Below, piece after piece: positions 56,377-64,000 of a stretch of DNA of 64,000 nucleotides (the first letter of the stretch is position 1; every line of letters begins with the position of its first letter). The translations under genes were made by a program, and so were the position numbers. Source of the stretch: an uncultured Prevotellaceae bacterium (lineage in GTDB: Bacteria > Bacteroidota > Bacteroidia > Bacteroidales > Bacteroidaceae); contig CAMKSE010000001.1 in assembly GCA_946415365.1 (NCBI GenBank), positions 248,001-312,000 of the forward strand, written 5' to 3'. The notes below the pieces were generated by a model, which saw only the letters and a program-made list of their open reading frames with translations, was not told where the DNA came from and searched no databases.

Positions 56377-56884
56377 ATTGAGCTTCAAAGTTATTCACCC
56401 ATTCCCGTATCGGCTCCACGGCCTCACTATGATTCGGGTAGTACCGCAACATCACCGTCACCACCCTGGTGGTATCGACATCTATCACCTTACCATAGTA
56501 TTCCCATTTGTCCTCCGCACCAGTCAGGATACTGTAGTTGTCGCCCACCTCCACCAGATCGGCACCCATGCCCATCATCTGCTGTCCGGCGCTGTAGTTC
56601 ATGCCGCTGAGCGAATCGACAATCACGGAGATCGACACGTCGTCAGCCACGAAAAACTCCTGACTGGTCTCCGACGGCAGCTCCTGATGATAGAGGAACG
56701 AAGGATAGTTGATGTCCATACCCAGCTTATCGCTGTGGTAGTGTGTCAGATCCCACATACCCATGCGAATGGTCAGACTGTCGTCGCTGGTCAGTTCCGA
56801 GGTAAAGGCCTTCGGCTGTTGACTGTTTCCACAAGCCACCAGCAGCGACAGACACATGATACCTCCTATGATTTTTTTAGTCAT
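56375..56884 (-). CDS. Lipoprotein of unknown function
   Basis: This 169-residue lipoprotein has lipobox LLVAC (C18). I do not recognise the mature domain. It contains MWDLTHYHSDKLGMDINYP and DTTRVVTVMLRYYPN, an alpha/beta pattern without obvious catalytic residues. I start it at 56884; the longer frame to 56971 runs through the promoter. A full promoter (TTTG at 56944-56941, TATCTTTG at 56920-56913, 20-bp spacer) lies upstream. It follows the lytic transglycosylase gene, perhaps with an envelope role. Confidence 0.75.
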   Translation of the reverse strand: MTKKIIGGIMCLSLLVACGNSQQPKAFTSELTSDDSLTIRMGMWDLTHYHSDKLGMDINYPSFLYHQELPSETSQEFFVADDVSISVIVDSLSGMNYSAGQQMMGMGADLVEVGDNYSILTGAEDKWEYYGKVIDVDTTRVVTVMLRYYPNHSEAVEPIREWVNNFEAQ

Positions 56885-56912
56885 TATATAGCTAAAGTTG
56901 GTTTTATTGGTG

Positions 56913-56944
56913 CAAAGATAGTGCAAATCGGTCAAACCACCAAA
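56913..56944 (-). promoter_or_regulatory. Promoter of the lipoprotein gene
   Basis: On the minus strand TTTG (56944-56941), a 20-bp spacer and TATCTTTG (56920-56913), which is an ideal Bacteroidales promoter 28 bp before the ATG. Confidence 0.75.
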
Positions 56945-56960
56945 TATATTTGAAAAATTA

Positions 56961-58073
56961 TCACAAATCATACTTATTCTTCCGTTTGTCGGCCTTTCTG
57001 GGCTGACTGGTGTGAACCCCCTGATACGGCGACTTCACCCCCTGATAGCCCGCATGCCGCTGACGGATTCTGGCCACGTAGTCCACCGTTTCCGAACCGC
57101 GCATATAGCCGTTCTTCACGATGGGGTCGTTATAGTACTGCGGCTGAGCCAGTTTCAGCACGTATGCCGACACGTCGCTCCAGCGGTGGGGATTCCTGCC
57201 GTCGCGCTTCGCCAGTGCCATCGCGTCGCGGATGTGATGAGACCCGCCGTTATAGCTGGCCAGCACGAAGTTCGTGCGCTCGTAGTGGTCGCGGATGTCG
57301 GAGAACGCCTGCTGCAGCTCGGCGATGTACTTGGCGGCAGCCCTGATGTTACTCTCAGGGTCATAGAGCTTGTCACGCGAGAGTCCCAGGTGGTCGGCCG
57401 TTCCCGGCATGATCTGCATCAGCCCCTTCGCGCCGGCAAACGAAACCGCCTTCGGGTCGAAGGTCGACTCCTGATAGCATTGCGCCGCCATCAGCCGCCA
57501 GTCCCAGCGGATGTCACGGCTGTAGGTCATGAACAGGTGGTCGTAGTGCGAGATGATGCCGCCCTTCCTGTCGAGCATCGGCGAGAACACGCGGCGATGC
57601 ACCTTCTTGACGGTCAGCAGTTCCGTCTCCGTCCGCCTCGCCTCGTCAATGAGTGCCGGACGATACCACGTCTTCAGTTCCTCGGCCAGCTCCGGCTTGT
57701 CGTGCCCCGCCTCTATATGTCCGGGCGTCTGGAAGGCAATGAGGTCGATCTCCCCCTCCTGCTGCTTGCTGACCAGTTCGGCGCTGTCGCGGCACACCTC
57801 CACCCGCAGCCTCACCCCCAGCGAGTCGGCAAAACGCTGACAGATCAGGTACTGCGTGCCGAGCGACTTGCCGTGATAGTCATAATACGTCTCGGGTCCG
57901 CTGAGCGTCGCCATGATCAGCTCACCGCTCGTCTGGATAGCCTGCAGGTCGAAGTCCTCGGTGATGGTGACGGAGTCGAGCACCGACCCGTATGGCGTGA
58001 CCACGCGCTCCTGTCGCTGTGAACAGGAGAGCAGCAACACCCATGTTGTCGCCATCACCGCATATAGCTTCAT
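56961..58073 (-). CDS. MltF-like lytic transglycosylase lipoprotein
   Basis: This 370-residue lipoprotein (lipobox LLLSC, C17) pairs a periplasmic binding protein-like domain (about 40-190, [22 protein letters not shown]) with a C-terminal SLT domain. The catalytic Glu is in [14 protein letters not shown], and [18 protein letters not shown] and [16 protein letters not shown] follow. It cleaves peptidoglycan glycan strands. The start at 58073 fits the signal peptide; the longer frame to 58133 overlaps the -7 box TACCTTTG at 58120-58113. The tail is very basic. Confidence 0.9.
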   Translation of the reverse strand: MKLYAVMATTWVLLLSCSQRQERVVTPYGSVLDSVTITEDFDLQAIQTSGELIMATLSGPETYYDYHGKSLGTQYLICQRFADSLGVRLRVEVCRDSAELVSKQQEGEIDLIAFQTPGHIEAGHDKPELAEELKTWYRPALIDEARRTETELLTVKKVHRRVFSPMLDRKGGIISHYDHLFMTYSRDIRWDWRLMAAQCYQESTFDPKAVSFAGAKGLMQIMPGTADHLGLSRDKLYDPESNIRAAAKYIAELQQAFSDIRDHYERTNFVLASYNGGSHHIRDAMALAKRDGRNPHRWSDVSAYVLKLAQPQYYNDPIVKNGYMRGSETVDYVARIRQRHAGYQGVKSPYQGVHTSQPRKADKRKNKYDL

Positions 58074-58112
58074 ACGCTGTCTCACGCTGTAAAATCTGTG
58101 GCTAATTCTGTG

Positions 58113-58120
58113 CAAAGGTA
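58113..58120 (-). promoter_or_regulatory. -7 box of the lytic transglycosylase gene
   Basis: TACCTTTG on the minus strand, 40 bp upstream of the ATG at 58073. Confidence 0.65.
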
Positions 58121-58195
58121 TAACCTTTTCCACAATAATCCAAACAAAAACCCGAAAAAAGGGCCGTCGAGCTTGAAAGAATCAACATTTATTCG

Positions 58196-58203
58196 TATCT
58201 TTG
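58196..58203 (+). promoter_or_regulatory. -7 box of the phosphoglycerate mutase gene
   Basis: TATCTTTG, with CTTG at 58172-58175 as a 3-of-4 match to the -33 box at a 20-bp spacing. Transcription would begin near 58210, downstream of the in-frame ATG at 58098, so translation must start at 58242. Confidence 0.7.
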
Positions 58204-58241
58204 CAGCAGAAATTCTATTGACAAAGAAAACAATAACAGCA

Positions 58242-59900
58242 ATGAAAAAAACGATACTCCCAGCTCTCCGACCATTGGTGCTCACCCTGGTATTCAGCAG
58301 CATAAGTGTATTCTCAGCGTGTACTTCGGCCACGGCCGATAATCCCGTAACGAAGGATGATGACCACGCCAGGAAAGCCCTTCTGATAGTTCTCGACGGA
58401 TGGGGAATCGGTGACAAAAGTAAGAGTGACGCGATTTATCAGACGCCCACGCCTTACATCGACTACCTGAACGCCAACTATCCGCACGCCGAGTTACAGG
58501 CTTCGGGTGAGTACGTGGGGCTTCCCGACGGACAGATGGGAAACTCTGAGACGGGCCACCTGAACATCGGTGCCGGGCGCGTGGTCTATCAGGATCTGGT
58601 GAGGATCAACCGCGCCTGTGCCGACAACTCCATCACGGAGAACCCTGAAATCAAGTCGGCTTTCGGCTACGCCAAGGCTAACGGCAAGAGCGTTCACCTG
58701 ATGGGCCTGACATCCACGGGTGGCGTCCATTCGTCATTCGGCCACCTGCTGAAACTCATCGACATCGCTAAGGCGTATGGCATCGGGAATTGCTATCTGC
58801 ATTGCTTTATGGACGGTCGTGATACGGATCCCAGGGCAGGTAAGGGCTTTATTGCTGACCTGCAGAAGTATATCGACGAGGCGGGAGTTGGCACTATCGC
58901 AACAGCCATCGGCCGCTACTACGCTATGGATCGCGACAAACATTGGGACCGCATCAAGCTGGCTTACGACCTGCTCGTAAACGGTAAGGGTCGCCAGGTG
59001 ACCGATATGGCGGCGGGCGTACAGTCGTGCTACGACAGTCATACGGAGGAGCAGAAGAACACCGACGAGTTCATGGAGCCACTTGTAAACAGCAGCGTCG
59101 ACGGGCGTATCAAGGAAGGCGATGTCGTCATCTTCTACAACTTCCGCAACGACCGCGCCAAAGAGCTTACCATCGTACTCACGCAGCAGGATATGGAAGA
59201 ACAGGGCATGAAGACCATTCCCAATCTCCAATACTACTGCATGACGCCTTACGACGACACCTTCACAGGCGTACACATCCTCTTCCCCAAGGAGAAGGTG
59301 CAGAACACCCTCGGCGAATACATCGCCTCGAAGGGACTGAAGCAGTTGCACGTCGCTGAGACAGAGAAATATGCACACGTGACGTTCTTTATCAATGGCG
59401 GTCGCGAAGAGCCCTTCGAGGGAGAAGACCGCATCCTGGTCGCCTCACCCCAGGTGACTACCTACGACCAGAAGCCCGAGATGTCTGCCTACGAGGTGAA
59501 GGATAAGGTGGTGGAGGCACTCAAGACCAACAAGTACGACTGGATTGTGGTGAATTTAGCCAACAGCGACATGGTGGGCCATACAGGCGTTTACACCGCC
59601 ATCGAAACAGCCGTGAAGACTGTTGACGTGTGTCTGAATGAGATAGTGGAAACGGCCAAGGAGGCGGGCTACGAGACCATCATCACCGCCGACCACGGAA
59701 ATGCAGAGCATGCCCTCAATGCTGACGACACACCTAACACGGCCCACTCCGTCAACCCTGTTCCCTTCATCTACGTGACAGGAAACAAAGCCGCAAGGGT
59801 GCAGAATGGAGCCTTGCCTGACGTGGCCCCTTCCGTGCTCCACATCATGGGACTGCAACAGCCCAAGGAAATGACAGGTAAATGTCTTATTATCGATTGA
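58242..59900 (+). CDS. gpmI: iPGM (GpmI) with a lipoprotein signal peptide
   Basis: This 552-residue protein is a full-length 2,3-bisphosphoglycerate-independent phosphoglycerate mutase. [13 protein letters not shown] contains the first metal Asp, catalytic S102 is in [17 protein letters not shown], and [20 protein letters not shown] and [12 protein letters not shown] follow. What is odd is the N-terminus: 44 residues precede the enzyme and read as a lipoprotein signal peptide, with KK, a hydrophobic core and lipobox VFSAC (C27), then a polar linker. No alternative ATG lies between it and the catalytic domain. Unless the segment is not recognised, the enzyme would be exported and lipid-anchored rather than glycolytic in the cytoplasm. 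Confidence 0.9.
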   Translation: MKKTILPALRPLVLTLVFSSISVFSACTSATADNPVTKDDDHARKALLIVLDGWGIGDKSKSDAIYQTPTPYIDYLNANYPHAELQASGEYVGLPDGQMGNSETGHLNIGAGRVVYQDLVRINRACADNSITENPEIKSAFGYAKANGKSVHLMGLTSTGGVHSSFGHLLKLIDIAKAYGIGNCYLHCFMDGRDTDPRAGKGFIADLQKYIDEAGVGTIATAIGRYYAMDRDKHWDRIKLAYDLLVNGKGRQVTDMAAGVQSCYDSHTEEQKNTDEFMEPLVNSSVDGRIKEGDVVIFYNFRNDRAKELTIVLTQQDMEEQGMKTIPNLQYYCMTPYDDTFTGVHILFPKEKVQNTLGEYIASKGLKQLHVAETEKYAHVTFFINGGREEPFEGEDRILVASPQVTTYDQKPEMSAYEVKDKVVEALKTNKYDWIVVNLANSDMVGHTGVYTAIETAVKTVDVCLNEIVETAKEAGYETIITADHGNAEHALNADDTPNTAHSVNPVPFIYVTGNKAARVQNGALPDVAPSVLHIMGLQQPKEMTGKCLIID

Positions 59901-59993
59901 AAGTTTTGATGCTGAATGACAAAAAAAGAGTGAACCTCCTTTGCGAGAAAATGCTTAATTTTGCGAACAATAACAGAAAAAAACAATATATTT

Positions 59994-60234
59994 ATGAAAA
60001 AAATCAAGTTATTATTAGCGATACTGGCGCTGCTGGTTCCGATTGCAGTTTCTGCACAAAGTAAGAAATCGTTTGAACGGGCTATGAAAGAGCTATATCT
60101 TTAGGAACAACAAAGGACTTTTTACCTATCTAATCCCTCAGGGGAAAGTTTATTATAACACCCTGACAGATGCCATCATTGCTGAATACGTTATTCTAAA
60201 ATACAGACAAAGGAGAGAAACGGGGAGTAAATGA
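59994..60234 (+). pseudogene. Secreted-protein N-terminus, frameshifted remnant
   Basis: MKKIKLLLAILALLVPIAVS is a clean signal peptide, but the frame ends at 60102-60104 after 36 residues. A +1 shift there restores an open frame (NNKGLFTYLIPQGKVYY, then NTLTDAIIAEYVILKYRQRR) to TGA at 60232-60234. This looks like the start of an exported protein broken by a frameshift. I do not recognise the family. Confidence 0.5.
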
Positions 60235-60536
60235 GAGGCGCAGAGGGGGCAGGAACCTCTGCGCCCGTCATGACAGGGCGCACGCCCGAGGGCGCAGGAA
60301 CCGTCGTTCTGGTGCTGGCTCTGGGTGACGCCAGCTATCTTGATAACTGTTTTGTTACGATAGCCGACAGCATCAGCACTTCCATCCAGGAAATCATCTA
60401 CGATCAGACCACCCATACCCATTCCGACCGTCAGACCGTTGCGCCCTATATCGATCTGCAAGGCCGTCGCCTTCAGGGTCTTCCCCCTCGCAAAGGCATT
60501 TACATCCGCAAAGGCCGAAAGGTATTAATCAGATAA
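60231..60536 (+). pseudogene. C-terminal tail remnant of a surface protein
   Basis: The last 30 residues, including YIDLQGRRLQGLPPRKG and GIYIRKGRKVLIR, match the DLQGRRV...KGIYIxxGKKVLIR ending common to large secreted Prevotella proteins. The first 30 residues (GAGTSAPV, GAGTVV) come from a GC-rich imperfect repeat and look unrelated. Together with the signal-peptide fragment upstream it suggests an exported protein gene whose middle was lost. Confidence 0.5.
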
Positions 60537-60720
60537 CCTGTTACCGATAGAAGACCTCACGTGTCAGTCAGCGAAACAGCCTTGGGAATATCAGATCTTG
60601 CCATTTTCTTTTTTCCTTTCTAATTCTTCATGATATTAAATCCTTTGCAGCGAACTACATCGGGTCGCCGCCTCCCGCATTGTGTCTTTCCGGATTGACT
60701 CTGCATCTTCAAATGCAATG
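60537..60720 (-). ncRNA. Possible leader or small RNA downstream of an orphan promoter
   Basis: The minus-strand transcript from the promoter at 60752-60721 would begin near 60715. It contains GC-rich segments (GCGGGAGGCGGCGACCCG) able to fold, then a purine-rich ribosome-site-like stretch (AGAAAGGAAAAAAG) and a 15-codon frame at 60604-60557 (MARSDIPKAVSLTDT). No longer gene follows on that strand. It may be a small RNA, a leader peptide or the 5' end of a lost gene. Confidence 0.35.
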
Positions 60721-60752
60721 CAAAGGTAGTAAATATTTTTGGTACCACCAAA
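60721..60752 (-). promoter_or_regulatory. Orphan consensus promoter, minus strand
   Basis: TTTG at 60752-60749, a 20-bp spacer and TACCTTTG at 60728-60721 form a perfect Bacteroidales promoter pointing leftward, away from any recognisable gene. Confidence 0.7.
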
Positions 60753-60840
60753 TTTATTTCGTTATATTTTGTAAAATAATTTCATATTTCTGATTTTTGG
60801 TCATTTTACCCCTTTTTCGGCCTTTTTTCGGGCTCTGGAG

Positions 60841-60906
60841 TTTCAAGCCTGCAAAGTCAGACTTTCAAGCCTATAAAGTTCCACTTTCAAGCCTGCAAAC
60901 TTTTGG
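60841..60906. repeat. Three tandem 22-bp repeats (TTTCAAGCC type)
   Basis: Units start at 60841, 60863 and 60885, each TTTCAAGCCTGCAAAGT or a close variant with a changing last five bases. TTTCAAGCC recurs once at 61034 and CTTGAAA inverted at 61155, linking this array to the large inverted repeat next to it. Confidence 0.8.
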
Positions 60907-61007
60907 TTTCCTTAGCCCGCCGCCGGGGCATGTTTTATATGATTGAAATTGTAAAGTTTTATCGCAGTAGTGTGTATGGTTTGAGAATGCTGTTTCCGTA
61001 CTCACAA

Positions 61008-61187
61008 ATCACAGATCACAGATCACAGTTTAATTTCAAGCCACCCCCTAAACCTACGAATCATACATTAATATATATATAATATATATATTATATATAT
61101 ATTAAATATTATATATATATAAATTTAACTCCTTTCTCACTTTAAGGCACCCCCCTTGAAAAGAACTGTGATCTGTGATACTGTGAT
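61008..61187. repeat. Inverted ATCACAG arrays around a (TA)n core
   Basis: Three ATCACAG heptamers (61008-61028) face three CTGTGAT heptamers (61166-61172, 61173-61179, 61181-61187). TTTCAAG (61034) and CTTGAAA (61155) extend the symmetry. The centre holds a tract of alternating T and A, about 60 bp from 61070 to 61131, that is itself palindromic. The whole could extrude as a cruciform. No gene is inside. Confidence 0.8.
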
Positions 61188-61250
61188 AGCCCCCGATTCT
61201 GGGTATTATTTGCAATTAATGCAAATTGTTTAAGAAAAATCTTTGATTTT

Positions 61251-61282
61251 TTTGGTGGCTTCGAAAAAAATGCTTACCTTTG
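61251..61282 (+). promoter_or_regulatory. Promoter of the C10 protease gene
   Basis: TTTG at 61251-61254 and TACCTTTG at 61275-61282 with a 20-bp spacer, 21 bp before the ATG. Confidence 0.8.
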
Positions 61283-61302
61283 CACAGAATTAATTAACAG
61301 AC

Positions 61303-64000
61303 ATGAAAAAGAGATTATTATTCATATTGTTGATGCTGCATGTCGGCCTGGCTGGCATGTGGGCACAGGAAGTCTCTGAGAAGGAAGCTCAAGAGAGAGC
61401 ACAGAAGTTTGTGAACAGCCATTACGGCAGGAAGGGAGGCGGCTCCGGACTCAAGTCTTTAGGACAGGTGAACGGCCTCTATGTGTTTAACATGAGCGAT
61501 AAGGGCGGCTTCGTTGTCGTCAGTAACGATGAGCGCACAACGGACATCCTCGGCTATAGCGAAAGCGGACAGTTCGATCCCGACAACATGCCCGACAATA
61601 TGCGCGCCTGGTTTCAGGGCTATGCCGACGAAATAGCCTGGGCACAGAAGAACATCAAAGAAGTCTCAGAAACCAATACTAAAACGAGGGCACGCACAAG
61701 ATCTGCCGCTAAGGCATATATTGCTCCGATGGTCACGACTCTATGGAACCAGCGTGAACCATACAACAATAACTGTCCATATTATCAAGGGAAAAAGACT
61801 GTAACGGGTTGCGTTGCTACTGCCATGGCACAAGTGATGAATTATCACCAATGGCCTAAGAATGCAACGAAAGATGTTCCGGGATATACGACAGGAAGAG
61901 GCACTGTTTTAAATGATTTGCCTTCCACTACTTTTGACTGGGAAAACATGCTCAACAACTATGTATCAAAGAATGAACTTGGTAATAGCGTTATCATCGG
62001 CACCGATGCCCAAAAAGCAGCAGTAGCAGAATTGATGCAGTATTGTGGTTATTCCGTCGAGATGAACTATGGTCCTTCATCTAGTTCTAATTCTATTATG
62101 GTTGCTATAGCACTCACGGATTATTTTAACTACAGTTCTACGACGAAGGTTGTCTCTCGTGGTTGCTATACCTATGACAACTGGAAAGACTTAATATACC
62201 ATGAGTTGAAAGAAAAACGACCTGTAGTTTATAGCGGCCAGTCTTATGGAGGAGGCCATGAGTTCGTGTGTGATGGATATGATAACCAAACAGACATGTT
62301 TCATATTAACTGGGGCTGGGGCGGAACGAGTGACGGCTTCTTTGTTCTGTCATCACTCAATCCAGATGTACAAGGAACTGGTGGCAGCAGTTCTAACGAT
62401 GGTTACCATTTTGGTCAAGATGCGGTTGTAGGAATTCAGAAAGCAGAAGGTACAGGTACTGTACTCAATGTTCCTACCAACAATTATAATCTTACTATCA
62501 ACAGTATAAGCATCTCACATAATACAATCGCATTAGGAGAAAGTGTTGATGTCACTCTGAATGTTACCAATAGCGGGACAGAAGACTATGACGGTGATCT
62601 TCTGCTTGCAAAAGGTGGTTTCGTTTTTTGGGGAGAAATGTTCTATATTCCTGCGGGGACAACAGATAATTATGTCATCCATTATACTCCTACAACCGCA
62701 GGAACAGAGACAATACGATCTGTATTCACTAACAACGACGGTAATTTCAGTAGTGCGAGTACTTCTGTTACGCTAAACATAGTAGATCAAACACCCACAG
62801 ACCTCAGAGCCACAGATATTAGTAGTACAACAGCTTCTATTGGATGGACAAATGTGGGTAATGCTAATAAATGGAATCTTCGAAACAAGACGTATTCTGT
62901 TACGACTGAGGATTTTAATGGTGATGTTTCATCATGGGGTATATCAGACGGTAATAGCGACAATTACACATGGAGAATAATAGCTAATGCTGGCGTTAAT
63001 GGATCGCCGTGTTACGCTTCTCCAAGTTACATTGACGGTATCACTTTAACCCCTGAAGACTGGCTTAAATCTCCAACGTTCACCCTTGGAGGAAAATTGT
63101 CATTCTATGCTTGGGGTGAGAACGAATGTTTCAGTGTATATGTTACAACTGGTGGTGGTAGTTGGAGATCTGTTTCACTAAATAACACAACAACCAATGT
63201 AGCAAAATTATACACCTTTGATTTGAGTAAATATGAAGGTGTAAGTGGTCGTATTGCTATTATTCACGAAAACAGTTCGGGACACACATCGGAATCTTTC
63301 TTGTATATTGATGATGTAAGTCATTTTGTGCCTAACGGGGACTGGGGCAAAATTAGCAATGTGACTACGAATCCCTACATCTTAACAGGATTGACTTCTA
63401 ATACATGCTACGAAGTTCAGGTACAGGCAGTCAATAACGATGGAGGCAAATGGAGTAGTTCCATTATGTTCAATACAGAAGCTTTTCCTTCTCCTGAGAA
63501 TTTGACTGTCAGCGAAGTTACACCAATCTCTGCAATACTTAATTGGACTGGCAGTGCAGATAGCTATGATGTTAGGTATGGGGCATGTTCTGATGATTAT
63601 GGCAATGAACCTACTTGGTTAAAATATGACAATGATACATATAAAACAAATGTAGGCTTTTCTACTACAGCAGAATACACATGGGGAGTAATGTATCCCG
63701 GTAGTCAAGTTACTTGTAGCAAATTGACGAAGGTTGCATTTTATGAAAATAGTTACAATTCTGCTGATATTACAGTAAAAATCTATTCTGGTGGTGATAC
63801 ACCTGATGCATCAGAAGCTACTCTACTTGCTACCACGGTTGTCAAGCCACTAAGTCAAGGTATCCACGAAGTTACGTTTGAGTCGCCAGTGGAAATAACG
63901 CTTGGAGCTAATCTTTGGATTATACTCACAGAAACCGGTACTTATCCTATGGTAAGTTGTACAAAAACTGATGAGCCCAATAATAAGTGGAGGTATGTCA
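61303..64000 (+). CDS. C10-family cysteine protease with Fn3-like repeats, 3' end outside window
   Basis: At least 899 codons are open to the window edge. A signal peptide (MKKRLLFILLMLHVGLAGMW) is followed by a Spi-type propeptide (about 22-130, SEKEAQERAQKFVNSHYG, GGFVVVSNDERTTDILGYS). The peptidase C10 (streptopain-like) domain has nucleophile C170 in TVTGCVATAMAQVMNYHQWP and H319 in GGGHEFVCDGY, with FHINWGWGG after it. From about 400 on come immunoglobulin/fibronectin type III-like segments (PTDLRATDISSTTASIGWT, PENLTVSEVTPISAILNWTG) interleaved with a cleaved-adhesin/MAM-like domain. It is probably secreted, perhaps by the type IX system, but the C-terminus is not seen. Base composition is more AT-rich than its neighbours. 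Confidence 0.9.
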   Translation, partial: MKKRLLFILLMLHVGLAGMWAQEVSEKEAQERAQKFVNSHYGRKGGGSGLKSLGQVNGLYVFNMSDKGGFVVVSNDERTTDILGYSESGQFDPDNMPDNMRAWFQGYADEIAWAQKNIKEVSETNTKTRARTRSAAKAYIAPMVTTLWNQREPYNNNCPYYQGKKTVTGCVATAMAQVMNYHQWPKNATKDVPGYTTGRGTVLNDLPSTTFDWENMLNNYVSKNELGNSVIIGTDAQKAAVAELMQYCGYSVEMNYGPSSSSNSIMVAIALTDYFNYSSTTKVVSRGCYTYDNWKDLIYHELKEKRPVVYSGQSYGGGHEFVCDGYDNQTDMFHINWGWGGTSDGFFVLSSLNPDVQGTGGSSSNDGYHFGQDAVVGIQKAEGTGTVLNVPTNNYNLTINSISISHNTIALGESVDVTLNVTNSGTEDYDGDLLLAKGGFVFWGEMFYIPAGTTDNYVIHYTPTTAGTETIRSVFTNNDGNFSSASTSVTLNIVDQTPTDLRATDISSTTASIGWTNVGNANKWNLRNKTYSVTTEDFNGDVSSWGISDGNSDNYTWRIIANAGVNGSPCYASPSYIDGITLTPEDWLKSPTFTLGGKLSFYAWGENECFSVYVTTGGGSWRSVSLNNTTTNVAKLYTFDLSKYEGVSGRIAIIHENSSGHTSESFLYIDDVSHFVPNGDWGKISNVTTNPYILTGLTSNTCYEVQVQAVNNDGGKWSSSIMFNTEAFPSPENLTVSEVTPISAILNWTGSADSYDVRYGACSDDYGNEPTWLKYDNDTYKTNVGFSTTAEYTWGVMYPGSQVTCSKLTKVAFYENSYNSADITVKIYSGGDTPDASEATLLATTVVKPLSQGIHEVTFESPVEITLGANLWIILTETGTYPMVSCTKTDEPNNKWRYV

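Noticed and set aside
57012..58022. A 336-codon plus-strand frame opposite the lytic transglycosylase
   Set aside because: The transglycosylase has a lipobox and all SLT motifs, while the opposite frame is Arg/Leu/His-rich and featureless.
60841..61187. CRISPR array
   Set aside because: The 22-bp units are directly adjacent with no spacers, the heptamer arrays are too short, and no cas gene is present.
61303..64000. Frameshift in the C10 protease because no long frame is closed
   Set aside because: Reading from the ATG at 61303 the frame stays open to the last base; it simply runs off the window.

Overview
The window is from a member of the Bacteroidota, most likely Prevotellaceae (Prevotella/Segatella/Xylanibacter type). 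The evidence is many promoters of the Bacteroidales form TTTG-(about 20 bp)-TAnnTTTG, weak Shine-Dalgarno signals, a SusC/SusD pair with a hybrid two-component regulator, a serine palmitoyltransferase, VirE/HU-like accessory genes and a C10 (streptopain-like) protease. I cannot name the species. Many intergenic gaps hold short tandem repeats, often with a 7-bp unit, and some form large inverted repeats.

Layout. (1) 1-4604: a putative encapsulin operon. It encodes a family 2 encapsulin shell with an inserted cyclic-nucleotide-binding-like domain, a SufS-like cysteine desulfurase with a long N-terminal extension that probably targets it as cargo, and a Cys/Met-metabolism PLP enzyme. (2) 4617-11938: a YgjP-like metallopeptidase, a VirE/primase-like ATPase with an HU-like protein, a GGGGAA-rich non-coding stretch, a tyrosine recombinase, a YqiA-DUF1653 fusion, and decayed AraC and HU-like gene tails. 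(3) 11939-25925: a polysaccharide utilization locus with an SGNH hydrolase, a 1474-residue protein joining GH106, an alpha/beta-hydrolase esterase and GH43, then SusD, SusC and a divergent hybrid sensor. The set suggests rhamnose- and galactose-rich plant glycan, such as pectin side chains or arabinogalactan. (4) 26112-38325: tRNA-Pro, a divergent sphingolipid pair (serine palmitoyltransferase and lipid kinase), a small Cys-rich membrane protein, tRNA-Cys, DUF1232, DUF1460 amidase, Gfo/Idh/MocA oxidoreductase, a membrane protein with HisB, an ABC-F ATPase, GrpE-DnaJ and FolC.

(5) 38448-42085: a galactose operon (mutarotase, MFS transporter, galactokinase). (6) 42257-56337: an arabinose/pentose regulon with a lipoprotein mutarotase, sodium/sugar symporter, AraR-type Nudix regulator, AraD, AraA, AraB and GH51 arabinofuranosidase. 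A convergent GH31 gene with a shortened C-terminus follows, then transketolase and RpiB. Arabinose released by GH51 would enter through the symporter, pass through AraA, AraB and AraD to xylulose 5-phosphate, and be used by transketolase and RpiB. (7) 56375-64000: a lipoprotein, a lytic transglycosylase, a phosphoglycerate mutase that carries a lipoprotein signal peptide, gene remnants, a repeat-rich non-coding region with an orphan promoter, and a C10 protease open at the window edge.

The best candidates for something under-described are the encapsulin sulfur operon, the three-enzyme PUL fusion, the exported-looking phosphoglycerate mutase, the ABC-F protein with one dead ATP site, and the 7-bp-phased repeat arrays.
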